DNA from: Trichuris trichiura
Taxonomy: Eukaryota; Nematoda; Enoplea; Trichinellida; Trichuridae
Reading direction: 5' to 3'
NCBI GenBank assembly: GCA_037903355.1
Contig: JBAJFE010000014.1
Span: forward strand, 2,852,001-2,916,000
Length of the DNA stretch: 64,000 nt
Shown here piece by piece: positions 34,431 through 45,803 of the stretch. A model generated the notes under the pieces. That model saw only the letters and a program-made list of their open reading frames with translations. It was not told the origin of the DNA and searched no databases. How positions within the stretch are numbered: position 1 is the first letter of the stretch; each line of letters begins with the position of its first letter. Both the position numbers and the translations under genes were made by a program.

Positions 34431-37400
34431 TTCACTTAGAAGCAGCGCTGATTTAGCTCGGACAACAGAAAACGCCTATTATGCCTGAAACGCATTTCCG
34501 AGTTGGCTGGTAGGAAAAACGGCTGTCCACATTCGAACACACCTTGATGACCAATTTTGCAAAACGCTAGCATTATATTCAGTTTTTATTCTCAGCTTTT
34601 TCACGCAAAATTGCATAGACTGAGCTATATAACAAATTAAACAGAGTTAGTTTCTAGTGTTTGTATTCTTGCCACATCATCGTCTTCCAGTTTCATGAAG
34701 AGGGCGATTTCTCTCGGCTCTTGCTTTCCAGTATGAACAGCATTGTAGGCCATGGGTCTATTAAGGGAGTGGTCGTAAATGCCAAATTGTGTCCATCTTC
34801 CAGAAGACTCGCAAAGCAAAGGCGAACCGATAGGCTAAAACGTACATAGATAGAAAACGGCGGACCGATGAACAGTATGAAAGCACTAAACATGACATGA
34901 AAGAAAAATATGAAATGACTTACGTGCTGCAGGATTTCTTTCTGACCAACACCACAATACATGACATTTGGCAAATATTTCTCACCAAGATGTTGAGCAC
35001 ATTGCGTTGGAGTGAGCAGTTGGTAGTGAATTCTAACTGGCATACCGTGCTCACAAACACCAGAAACGTAGCATGGCATTCCTGAGGTGGCACTTGTACT
35101 GGAGTATGGCAATGGGAACGATTCAACTCCCTGCGTAATTTTCACTCTGTGCTTCAATTTCAGCACAGTCAGTCCCATTGCTTTCAATTCATCATACTGT
35201 GCGTAAAGAGGAGTTGCAAAAATGCTTCCAACTTCTATTAAAGTCCTGCCCAGCTGTTCAACCGTCATATGTCGAGGCAACAGTGCTCCCACATACACTC
35301 GATATTTGTCGGCTGCCCTGAAATCATAGGAAGCTACTAAGGTAAATCGTTTGCTTAAGCGGAGTTCGCTTACGTCGATGGAACGCATCTAGAGGCTGTT
35401 ACCACTTCGTCAGAATACGTCTGTCCGCGTTTTACGTACAATGTTCCAGTACAAAGTGCTTCAATGGACGAACCAACCACCTTAAAGATGTGCACGCCAG
35501 AGGCCCCAGGTAACTTGCTTGAATGATGATGGTAACCATCAGCAGAGCCGCCTCAAGTGCATGCTTGGGTGACCAGTTTGCCATAGACATCGGGAACGGT
35601 GCCGGGAATTTCATTGCCGGTTATTTCTCCGCTCGAAGTTACAGGAAGGAGGCTGTTCATTTCCCCGTTTATGCTCAACCTTGCACAGCTTGCAGAAGAT
35701 CCTTTCGCGATTGCGCTTTCACCGATGATATTGTCACGCACTAATATATGTTCATGGTTCTAAATTGCTTCGATCATTGGTAATCGGAATTTCCAATGAC
35801 AGACTGAAATATTACCGCGATTGTCCTGCTTGACAAATCGTATTTTGGCAACGAAGGCAAGATGACCATGCCATTAGCTTCAATGGACGAACTCGGGTAC
35901 TCTGCCGTTGGGAAAGGAGTTGGAAGAGGAACAACTTGAATATCACTTCCAGGCATCGGGCAAATTAGGATTCCGTTAGATGGAGTAGAATCAGGTCTAG
36001 GTCTAATAGGCCTCTGTCCCGGAGTAGGACAGATGATAGGTTGTCTTGGCCTGTCAGGAAGTGGACGCGGTCGCACTACTTCGCTCGAACTGGAACTGGA
36101 ACTGTGCGAATGGATCGCTGGCCTTCTATTGTGATGATGAGTCCATCTTTCAAGACGCGGCTTAGGTACTCTGACGTTGAAGTTTATTACTCGTGTTGAT
36201 TCGTCTGATTCTTCTGATGACCTTGAACTATCCGTTTGCTCATGAGATGTACTTGCTCCTTTAGAGGAAGAATCTGACGATGAATCTGATGACGAAGATG
36301 ACCTGCTATGTCTGCGTTGAGGCCGAGGAAGTGGCGGCGGTCTCCAAGGCAGTGTAGGCTTCGCATTGGGAACAGGACCTATTGGTCGCTTATGGAATTC
36401 ATGTGAGCCCGAGGAAGAAGATGAAGATGACGTGTGAATAGGTCTATGCGGCCTTGCACCAGGATGAATATGGGTTCTGTCAGGAAGCGTTGGAACATTT
36501 CTACCGGCAAACACTTCGTGCACTATCGTAATTTCACTGTAGAATCCAAGCTTCTGATTCACTCTGTTGTTTATCTTCAAAGACAGTTGGTTCAGATAAA
36601 CGCCGTACTGGTAAGCCCGACCATGTACGATGCAAACCATTGGAGAACCCAATTGCTAAATTGTATAAGCTGAAAAGTAATAACAGTTAAGTGAAAATTC
36701 CGCGCTTACAATATAATGCTTTTTCTTTTGCTCTACAGCGCAAATTCCACGAAATTGAGGCGCATTTGAGCCTTGGGCGGCCAAGCAGCGGGCATTTCTT
36801 GTTATCATGACAATTTCCTCATCTATACGATGCTCATGCCTGTCGTAATGAGTTACGTAACATGAAGCATAGGGTGGGGGCACAGATTCCCTTTGTGCTA
36901 AGCAAACGGGGACTACGTTATCTTTTCTGAGCAAAGGTCTTTGAAGCTTCAATATGGCGACACCTGCACGTATTCGCTTGTTTTCCCATGGGAGACCATA
37001 GAGGAGGACGCTGGCAATTTTAACTTTTGCTCCACGTCTTCTCAACCGTGAAAATCGTGGAGAACCAGCATAAACGCGTAATCTCGAATGCTTATGCCTA
37101 CCCGGAGAAACAACCGCTAATATACTGATTTGAGTGTCCTGCTAGAACGTACCTGCTGAAGCAGTCTGCGGCTGTTAGGACAACGTCAGAGGAGTTCACC
37201 GCCTGACGTTCGTGGCCCTTGTGCACCAAGCTGCCAATACATTTGGTGGATCCCCTGACTCTTGTAGTAATGATGACGTTCCAGGGGAACATGTCTTGTG
37301 CGTTATTTCCAACCACATAGCTTTGAAGAGATCTTCCAAACGTGATAGTGTCACCACAGTACACTGCTTGCCGCTGCAAGTTTTGCTGTTGTTATATACA

Positions 37401-37454
37401 GAACAAAAAATTACGTTGCCAGGACGAATGGATCTAACAAATTGCTTATGCAAG

Positions 37455-37600
37455 AAAAGGTGCCATATCAGGCAACGCAGCAATATGGTAACAGGCGTGT
37501 CTGTTTAGATCTTAACCAGGCACACGGGTTTTAAATGGAACGTTAATGGCAGCGGTGGGAAAGTCATTATCATAAAATTGTTCTTTAAAAACGTTCATGA
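37455..37600 (-). pseudogene. relic coding segment inside intron 5, copy 3
   Basis: Minus-strand frame FKEQFYDNDFPTAAINV, then PG followed by TAA, then a continuing YHIAALPD. A decayed counterpart of the segment in copies 1 and 2. Confidence 0.35.
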
Positions 37601-37824
37601 CACCGGGAGTTTTTAGGACCGACTGCAACATGTTACCACTGTGGACAAAATGTCTGTTTAAGAGGAGATCATCACGGAAAGGACAGTAAAATTCTAAGTA
37701 GGAGGCAAAGTCCCCTTATTATTAGAGAATCGTCGATTTTGGGTTGGCGGAAGAGAAATTATCCAACTTCAACAAAGTTTATCAACTGGACAACTGGTAT
37801 TGCGTTCTGCAGGTCCTGCATTAC

Positions 37825-38043
37825 CTGGGGTGGCGGTCTTGGTGGGACGACATGGGGGGGTCTTGGTGGGACGACATGGGGGGGTCTTGATGGGACGACA
37901 TGGGGGGGTCCTGGTGGGACTACATGGGGGGGTCCTGGTAGGACGACGTGGGGGGGTCCTGGTGGGACGACATGGGGTGGTTTCGGCGGTCGCACACATG
38001 GCGGAGGAGCTGGTCTGCCTGGTGGTGGCCCATGACCTGGCGG
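37825..38043 (-). repeat. exon 5 proline-rich 24-bp repeat, copy 3 (6 units)
   Basis: 219-bp exon, 72 bp longer than in copy 1, with six PPHVV(P/L)(P/S)(G/R) units. This is the largest allele in the window. Confidence 0.85.
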
Positions 38044-40056
38044 CTAAAATGAAAATGAACAGCTTTAGCATTGTGGCATGGTTCGGGAAAGTTACTTTTT
38101 CTCTGCCGCGTTACGGTTTCATAACATTTAATCAGTGAGCTCAGTATTATCATGAAAGGAAACCCCGTACTTTATGTCTCCTCGCGTTGTGAGCACTTTA
38201 AATTTAAAAACACTGTGGTGGAGTCATTATTTCCCCTGTTGTACGTTTGCGACCTGATTATGTCTGAATCGCTGAGGGTATGGCGTAGTGTGGCGTGCAA
38301 CAGATCTCAATTGCATGCATCTCTTGTCGTCTCAGAGGTGAGAATGTAAGTGTTCAACACACTACGTGTGAGACGCTTTCTCCAAATAACATTTTGCACC
38401 TTCATTATGACGTCTTGGCTATCCCTTCCTCCCTTCCAGTCAATCAGCGCCCTCGAAATTGGACAATCAGAATTTGGGGGACGAAGGCAAACGCTCTGAA
38501 ACGTTTACAGGGGGCGCTGGCAACCCAGACCTTGAGAAACACTGGCGTGGACGCTTGATTATGAGAATACTTGCAGCGCGTATATTACAGACATTCCATA
38601 TTCTCACCAACAGTTTTGAATCAAAGAACTGCGTGGACGTAACTCGTACGTCGGATAATAGCTTCGTTAAAGACTGCTTGTAACCCTGCATTTTTACCTT
38701 CTTTTTTGTTGTAGTTCTCATACGGTTTATCCAATGTATGATTTCTGCATTAGTGCTTTGCATTATGTATCACTTTAGTACAGTTCCTGTCTTGACTACT
38801 TCATAGCTGGTTAACTGTAACACCTGAGCGAGTGCTGTTTGTTTCTGGAAGGGCATTTAGCATTCAAGCGCAACATGAAGCCTATCCATTTTTTTCACAG
38901 TGGTTGACAATTAGATGCATATACACGTAAAGCCTTACCGGTGGAGGATGTATGCAGGCTTGCTGTGGTTTTGATGCTGAACTGCTTGACGAGTCTGATG
39001 ACTTTGAATGGGCACCAGTCGAACCAAGCTGGATTACGTTCCCCCCTGTTGGCGAGTTTGTCTCAAACGCAGTTGAAACGTGCCCATAGAAATGAAGTGC
39101 TTGCTTATGGAATGATAATGCCTTCTTCGTAATTAATTGTGATAGATATACGCCAAATTGGTGTGCCCTTCCGTTTATCATGCATACAAGTGGTCCTCCA
39201 AGTGACTAAAATGGAGGAACATTGTTGTTCAGACGGTTATCAATAGAGTGGACGTTACTTTCTCTGTGTCAGCTCTCTCGTGATGACTGCATAGCCCTCC
39301 AGTCCTAGCCAATTCAGGGAAATGGCCGAATTTGCAAACTGACCCGGGCACCATTCTCACGACCTCTTCGTCCAGTCTTCTCTTGTGGTATGTAGAAACG
39401 AAGCAAAACGAAGTGTCTGGTGGGACAGCGTACTCTCCGGCTAAGCATACTGGTGAAATGTGTTTGTTGAAAACGAATGGTTTCTTCAAAGTAACCAGAG
39501 CAACTCCATTCCAAATGTTCTCATTTACCGTATCGTATGGCATTATTCGGATTGCTCTAGCCTTCGATTTTTTACCGTGATTTAAGAAAAGACGAAGGCG
39601 ATCTAAACCAGCATAAACTTTGTAGTGACGAGGCGAACCCCATTTTTTTTTAAGTGAGCTGAAAACATGGAAAATCTAGTTAAAGCCGATCGAGTAGGTT
39701 CTCAACATACTGGCGGAAACAACTTCCAGCTGTTAGTACTAATGCTGAATAGTTTTTCTGCCTTGCACCGTGGTCGTTGTCAGGTATAATGCTACCAAGA
39801 CATTTGAACTTTCCAAGATTGTTTCTAATAGCCACTGTCCATGGAAGCACTAACATGTCTGATTTGTTATCAAGATAAGCTTTAATCGGCAGTCCTCCGT
39901 ATGCTCCCGGAACACCACATCGTGCGCTGTGGTCCTGAAAACCGGGCAGAAGCCATCAGATTGTTGTTAAAGCTGGTAGTTAGCTCTTCATACCTGCCGG
40001 TAAAATGCCAAGCATAATGGTAGAAGTAGAAGCGTCCAACACTTTCGGTTCAACAT

Positions 40057-40704
40057 GCTGGACTGTACGTTTTCCAACAGAATGCTGCCTCATTTTATAG
40101 AGATGCATTGCGCTGTGGCTTATTTGCTTTCCACAACTTTTTGCCAGATGAATCAATCTTTCGGCAACTGCTTGCTTCGTTTTGAATTTTTGTACACTTG
40201 TGATGTGACGTGCTAATCATGCACTGCCATTTACGAAACATTTTACTCAGAATGTCGGCATGGTTTTGAATGGCTAAACAGCTGTTGGCTGTTCTGTTCA
40301 ACGTGCAGCCTTCTCAGGATGATTATTTTGCTTAAGACTTGCTTTTATTTGTATCTCACGCATGTGTCACATTTTCCAAACATAGAAATAACGTGTATTA
40401 CTTTACTACTCGAGTAAGGTTTTTGTTAGTTGATAATGTGGCCTCCTACGAATATCCTTTTCGTGGGAAATAGTAGGGTTGACCTGAAAGCTTCATTGAT
40501 GCCTACATGGCACTTATTTACTTTGCCGTATTTATTGTTGCGTAAATATTAGTTGATAACGCTTTGCTTTCACCAAGCTGGTAATAACGTGATGTTTAAA
40601 GCCATATAGAGTGAAGATTTTTTTTATCTATACGGCTAGCAGTGAACTGCACGGCTACTATGTCCTTGGTTATTATTTTCAGAATTGTTCAAATCTCTTT
40701 ATTG
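40057..40704. other. 5' flank of copy 3, no gene
   Basis: Homologous to 25596-26240 and to 60560-61200. It presumably carries the promoter. No core element can be named. Confidence 0.4.
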
Positions 40705-40963
40705 TAGATCTTCAGATTCACGGGTTTTGCCTGTTAGATGTATCTGTAAGTAAACTTCAAAGTGCGCAAGGAGTCAAAGTTGTAAGAGAAAATACAGAAC
40801 AATTTGTATTTTCTCTTGCAACTTGCTCATCCATCCGTTGGTAGGGCACTTTGAAGTTTACTTACAGATACATCCAACAGGCCAAACCCGTGAATCTGAA
40901 GATCTACTATGAAACTATTCAGGCCTGTTAAAAGACATCCTGTCTTTCGAAATCTCTTTATTG
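40705..40963. mobile_element. foldback (hairpin) MITE inserted in the copy 3 flank
   Basis: Absent from the equivalent site in copy 2 (26240). The bases AAATCTCTTTATTG occur on both sides (40691-40704 and 40950-40963). The core 40705-40906 has inverted ends of about 60 bp starting TAGATCTTCAGATTCACGGG, and an inner inverted pair GTTGTAAGAGAAAATAC / GTATTTTCTCTTGCAAC, so nearly the whole 202 bp can fold on itself. A further 43 bp lies between the core and the right-hand duplication. Confidence 0.75.
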
Positions 40964-42827
40964 CAGTATTCGTTCGCATTTCTGTTCCAAGGCAATGATG
41001 TTAATCGCCCTTTGTATCCTCCGTACAGTGTAATCCTTCCGTAATGTTTCGATTGGAATGACTACCAACAGAAAGACAACTGTAAAGCTCAAACAGAACA
41101 TTAGCAATGGGCTGTTTCTTCACCGTTGCATTTGATTAAGGAGCCAGAACATTAAGGAGGGTACTTGTAATGCAGAATTTTGCTGTGTAATAGGGCAGCT
41201 TTTTCGCTGAATCAGAAAAAGGCATTCTGAAAAGCTGACCTTTTCAGATTGTCTATGATTCTTCATTAGCATACAATGGATAAATGAACTAAAGTATGAC
41301 ACGCTCATTAGTTTCAAATTTGTGTGCTATGTCATGTTTTAAAAGTGGAATGCAAACGAGATCTGTGAACAGAATAGTAACAGATCAGTGAAACTTTTAT
41401 TAGTCTCTGCCGTAAATAAAGCATTGCCCATGAACATTTGGTTAATTTTAGCATGAATGAATACTGATATGTGAACACTCAAGAAATTTGTTATAAATGT
41501 GTTTATCACAGAAATGCGTGGGCATGTACTAGTAGTGGGCTGCTATCTTTTTTTAGCTTTCTGTGATCTGTAACTAGGTGTATGTGGATCTTATTTTTTT
41601 TGTCATTGTGCTACTTGCGGAGTTAGGAACAACGAACGCGGGAAACCCATTGGAGCAGTCATTTGGTGCCCTTAAATGGAAAAAGTTTGTTAGAAGTTAA
41701 GAAAAATGTAGATGAAAATATTCAGTGGAAAAGCGTGATCCCTTTGCATGGCACTCCTCTAATTCATATTTCGTTTATAGTCAGCCTAAAAATGAATAAA
41801 CTGACTATTGAGGAACGGCTTCGTCTTCCTTGTTCACCAGACCTTTGCTCTGCAGATTACAATCTTTTCGGGGACATAGCGGGTTTTTCGCTTCAAAATG
41901 GTTTACGGATGACAGTGGAGTCACAGTAGCTTTCGAAGAGCTTCTGCAATCTTGCCCAGAAGGTTATTATTAAAACGAAATGAAATCTTTGGTAAGAAAA
42001 TTGGAAATTACGATCATTCTGAAAACCATTATTTCAGCCAATAAAATGACGTCGAAGGTATTGTATACACTATAGTCACGGGCAGCACTAACTCCTCTGG
42101 AGATTTGCTGTGGTGAATCACAGTCAAAGTGTAGCGCATTGCTATATGCAGCTCACTATATTCATCATGTTCTTTTCTGGCTGAGAGCGGACAGTTCCAA
42201 AGAAAGTAAAGCCATTTGGTCAAGCATGCTGGTTTCTCATAAATGTTACTTTAGGCATCCTAAAAACTATGCTGGCCTTGAAGCTTCATTCTTTAGAGAA
42301 TAATTACTTATGTAATTAGTGAATTCCTTTTATGTCTCAGAAAAACTGGAATTCATCTTTGCTGATAATGGCTAACATTTTAAACTGTGTCAAAGTCGGC
42401 TGACTTGCGCTTACTAGTATGACAAAATATCTTGGCGCGTGAACTTGACTAGCACTAATTTAGCCAGCATAGTTTATCCATCAGGCTTAGGTTTAACCTT
42501 GCACTCCACTTCGTCGCCCTCCGGTCAAGATGAGGTGTAGCTGGCAACGTAAGTTCCGTTCAGTATTTGTGTAGTTGCGGAATCCATTGTTTACTTTCAT
42601 CTTTATATTTATCGTCCAACATTAGGGGAAATCTTTTCCCTTGTGCACGCATACGCAGCCCGTCTTTTTATCAATGGATGATCAACTGTTCCATTCCTGC
42701 GTTAGTTTACCACATGTGTGAGAAACATCATTTTCCGTATATCCACGCATAATTTTTCTTTCCAACAGACCTGTCCGTTCATAAGATAGGAAAGATAGAA
42801 AACGTTTAAATGATCAGCAGCTCTCTT
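40964..42827. other. 5' flank shared with copy 2, with a mariner relic
   Basis: Matches 26250-28080. A mariner-type relic at 41640-41960 carries LRLPCSPDLCSADYNLFGDI. No other gene is seen. Confidence 0.45.
41640..41960 (+). pseudogene. mariner-type transposase relic (copy 3 flank)
   Basis: Same fragment as at 26930-27260, with the SPDLCSADYNLF core. It was duplicated along with the flank and not inserted separately. Confidence 0.55.
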
Positions 42828-42966
42828 GCTTCTTTTTTAATGGGGATTTTGAGTCCCGTTGAAAAGTTTTCAACGGGACTCAAAATCCGTATAAAAAAGA
42901 AGCAACCCAATGAAATTATATGGTCCTGTACGAAGAAACTATATCTTCAAAACAGCAGCTCTCTTA
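42828..42966. mobile_element. 139-bp insertion with a 76-bp near-perfect palindrome
   Basis: Missing from copy 2. CAGCAGCTCTCTT is present on both sides (ends at 42827 and 42966), a 13-bp duplication. From 42828 to 42903 the sequence is a hairpin centred on 42866, perfect for 22 bp on each side of one base (inner arm TTGAGTCCCGTTGAAAA), with a small internal bulge and outer arms GCTTCTTTTTTA / TAAAAAAGAAGC. The rest (TGTACGAAGAAACTATATC) recurs in reverse at about 46270-46312. Confidence 0.75.
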
Positions 42967-42993
42967 CACTATACGCTTAGTGCTGTCGCGCAA

Positions 42994-43251
42994 CTACCAA
43001 AGATCATGAATGAAGCGTAAGAGCTCTCTCTCCCTTGGCGTTAAAAAATGGACATGAAATCGTGTGCTCTTTTCTCCAAGTTGTCGACCCATATCTGATG
43101 TTGTTTGCTTTACCAGCTTTACTGGTTGCGACGTTCCGAGTTTTACATATCGCTTCTTCAGTGAATCTTCAGGAAGCATAGTAAAGCCTGCCGAGGTGTA
43201 CTCTGCTTGATAAACGATAATGGAGGCTAAGAATTCGCTGGCAAAAGGCAT
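42994..43251 (-). CDS. hypothetical 85-residue open frame
   Basis: Minus-strand frame starting MPFASEFLASIIVYQ and ending RFIHDLW. It has mixed, protein-like composition and no long low-complexity run, but I recognise no family and no exon partner. It follows the region shared between copies 2 and 3 and is not itself duplicated in the window. It may be chance. Confidence 0.15.
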   Translation of the reverse strand: MPFASEFLASIIVYQAEYTSAGFTMLPEDSLKKRYVKLGTSQPVKLVKQTTSDMGRQLGEKSTRFHVHFLTPRERELLRFIHDLW

Positions 43252-43564
43252 TCGTACACTTCGATGTAGGAGACAGTTTCGAGTACTTTTACCCCTCTAA
43301 AGAAGTTGCTTTTCACGTTGAATAAGGAAAGTAAAGGAAGAAGAATACCTGATGAAGCGTTGAACATTATGGTATGTTTTCATGAGGGAAGCGCCACTAT
43401 ATGTCCGTTTAAAGAGATAAATGGTATAAAAAAATTTTAAGCTTTTGAGACCCATGAGCTTTTTCTGCTAAAAAGCTTGATAGCCATGCAGACGTGGCAA
43501 TTTTAGACTCACGAAACGTTATGGTATAAAGTTAGGCTGTCTGATTTTAAACTTCAATAATTAG

Positions 43565-43925
43565 TTTTTTGTATTTGCCGTTTTTATCCTCAAGTTTTTT
43601 TCCTTCTTTCCTCTTTATCCTTTGGGTTTTGGTTTTTCACTTGTCGTTAGTATTAGTCTTTTTTTTCATAATTTGTCATTTTTGTTTCCATCTTCCTTCT
43701 GTCTTCTCTCTTGTCTTTCCGTTGTTATTTTCTTGCTTTTCTATCTCTATTTTGATTTGCTTTTCTTTTTTGTTCTCTCTTCTGTCTCTCTGTCATTGTT
43801 TTACTTCTTTCATTCTTCTCATTTTCCGTGTTTTTCTCTTCCTGATCATTTTCACTGTCTTTTCTTCTTTTTTTCTCTGTTTTCTTTTTTCTTTCCTCCT
43901 GTCCTCTCGTTTTTCTTTCTTTCGC
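43565..43925. repeat. polypyrimidine/polypurine tract of about 360 bp
   Basis: The plus strand is almost entirely T and C (TTTTC, TTCCTTC, TCTCTG words) with few purines, producing spurious Phe/Leu/Ser-rich frames on one strand and Lys/Glu/Arg-rich frames on the other. No coding function is supported. Confidence 0.85.
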
Positions 43926-44392
43926 CAACATCTGCCAAAGTAGAAGAAAAACAACTAGCCGGAAAAGCAACAAAAATAAAATATTTTAAGTTTTACTAGC
44001 CAATTTTGATATCGCTGAGGACAGGTCAAGCGCGGCCCCAAAGCTACAGTACCTTATTAAAAGTTTTGTATTTTAATGGGTCGAATCTTCTAGAAGAAAC
44101 AATCGAAATATCTTAAGTTGTACATCAAGTGCCTGCTCATACTGACAGTGTATTTGCTCAAGTGAATTCAAAATAGTGTCATTGTGTTGCAGTATCACAA
44201 AATCGTTATACCTCACTGACGTTACTGTTTAGGGAAAGCAGAAAGCTTCACTGCATTACCATTCACTCGCACGTATTGGACTTTCAGCAATAAAATAGTT
44301 GCAAACGAGCGCTTTATTTTTCAAATGGAACAATTAAAGATTCGCTTCTTTGATTTCGGTGAATTCACAATGTAACACTGGCTGGTTTGCGT
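43926..44392. other. intergenic, nothing recognised
   Basis: AT-rich, no gene or repeat identified. Confidence 0.35.
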
Positions 44393-44465
44393 CGCCCACG
44401 CAGGGGGTCAAACCCTGAGCATTTAGGTTAAAGGCCTAACGCTCTACCGACTGAGGTACATGGGC
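44393..44465 (-). tRNA. tRNA-Lys(UUU)-like, probable pseudogene
   Basis: 73 nt. The acceptor GCCCATG pairs fully with CGTGGGC (one wobble) and the anticodon stem TTAGG/CCTAA is perfect. The loop reads CCTTTAA, so base 33 is C instead of the invariant U, and the T loop is TTTGACC instead of TTCGANN, damaging the internal promoter. Anticodon UUU. These two changes suggest a non-functional copy. Confidence 0.5.
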
Positions 44466-45731
44466 ACACTTGTTAGTCTTGGATTTCCACAGCGCTGCTT
44501 GGCACATGGCACTTAATTCTCACCCAGTGACGAAATGGTCTGATAGAGATGGTCAAAAAACAGTTTATTTTCCGCTGAACGTAAAAAGAAACAAGTAACG
44601 GATATAAGCTTTCGGAAATTGCCTGTTTCCGTCGTCAGCATTACAAAGCACAGGCTTAGGCTTAGGCATGCCACTGTTAATGCACACTTTGCAGAATTAG
44701 GAATGTAATTTTCATAAACATGCTATTTTGTCCATGATGTATTAAGTCTAGTCTGGAAGCTCCAGAGACTATATAAAGAAACATTTGTGGGAAACGCTGT
44801 TGCAGCCACGCAAAAAAGAATAATCAGCTAAAAGGTTTTTCTTGCTGTCTCACAGATACCCTTGATAAATAACATACAATGGTACTGGTTTACTGTATCA
44901 TCAAAGTTTCATTGGATATACAGCTGTAATTGGGAAAGCTGTTGCTTTTAAAAAATTATAAACAGTGCGCAACCATAGGAGAAAATACATTTCCACTAGA
45001 AAGTGTCCATTGAAATTCTTTAGGGATGCGGCAGCTAATGTAATGATAGTAGCTTTTCATTTTGTGGGATTTAGAGGAGAGTGAAATTCCGGTTCTCATG
45101 AAAGGAACTGCTAAGTGTGCACCGGCGCTGGTTGGTGTGGCAAAGACATAACTGGCAGCGGCTTCTGTTTTACATTTCGAAATTTACATGGAATAGAATA
45201 TTGCGTAAGAGGTCCTCTCTCCAGTCTTCCGTCACCTCCATTTCAAAAAACAATTCAATGTCAAGAGCGAGCTGCCGAATGGCCTTCAAACATAATGAGA
45301 AAAGTCTGAACATTTGCTATTCCCTTTTCGGTAATACATTTAGTTGCACAGAGATTGAGCAGGTTGATTTCGCTGAAAACGGTCAGTATTGGTCGAAGAA
45401 ATCAGCTCAAAGTGGCATCGTTTAAATTGGAGCATGATACTTTGAAGCTGTAGGCAAGCCCCAAACCGAGGGATTGGATTAGAATTAATACAGGTTTTGT
45501 CGCCTGCAGCATTTACAGTTCCTACTCGGTAATTCAGAAATTTCAAGATTTCTTGCTGTCCAAGGGCAAATGATAGGATGGCTGTTTGTCCATGCTGCAT
45601 ACTCATCTGACAAGGAAACTGAGTAGTTGAGTGAAGTAGCTCGGTGGGTCTGACGGAAAAAGGTTAGAGAATGGCTGCTCCGAACAATAATCAGGTGGAA
45701 AGCGCTAATTGCGAAAGGAAAAATCCTATCA
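44466..45731. other. intergenic, no supported gene
   Basis: Contains a hammerhead-like motif at 44608-44640 with a perfect 6-bp stem. Overlapping frames at 45115-45425 show no family match. Confidence 0.35.
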
Positions 45732-45803
45732 GGGGTTAGCGGGGAATCGAACCCCGGACCTCTCGCACCCAAAGCGAGAATCATACCACTAGACCACTAA
45801 CCC
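45732..45803 (-). tRNA. tRNA-Pro(UGG)
   Basis: 72 nt. Acceptor GGGTTAG/CTAACCC is perfect, the D arm is GTCTAGTGGTATGAT, the anticodon stem is CTCGC/GCGAG with loop TTTGGGT (anticodon UGG), and the T arm CGGGG-TTCGATT-CCCCG is perfect, with discriminator C. The body closely matches metazoan tRNA-Pro. It is the best-preserved tRNA in the window. Confidence 0.93.

Larger units (their letters stand above)
34637..40056 (-). pseudogene. triple-domain trypsin-like pseudoprotease, copy 3 (premature stop in exon 9)
   Basis: Exons in transcript order: 40056-39994, 39934-39711, 39658-39259, 39205-38939, 38043-37825, 37373-37153, 37097-36710, 36655-35816, 35759-35374, 35317-34924, 34834-34637. All splice sites are GT-AG and in phase, but codon 69 of exon 9 is TGA (plus-strand tca at 35553-35555) where the other three copies have TCA for Ser. 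The product would stop after about 942 residues, losing all but the start of domain 3; the two preceding domains and both linkers stay open. Exon 5 is expanded to 219 bp (six PPHVVPP-type units). Because domains 1 and 2 are complete, a shorter secreted protein is possible, so calling it a pseudogene is provisional. A sequencing error at one base would also explain it. Confidence 0.75.

Noticed and set aside
37759..38138. Gly/Trp/Thr-rich frames opposite exon 5 of copies 1-4
   Set aside because: Antisense and out-of-frame readings of the 24-bp proline repeat.
43569..43999. Two 124-125 codon Phe/Leu/Ser-rich frames
   Set aside because: Produced by the polypyrimidine tract; composition is that of the repeat, not of a protein.
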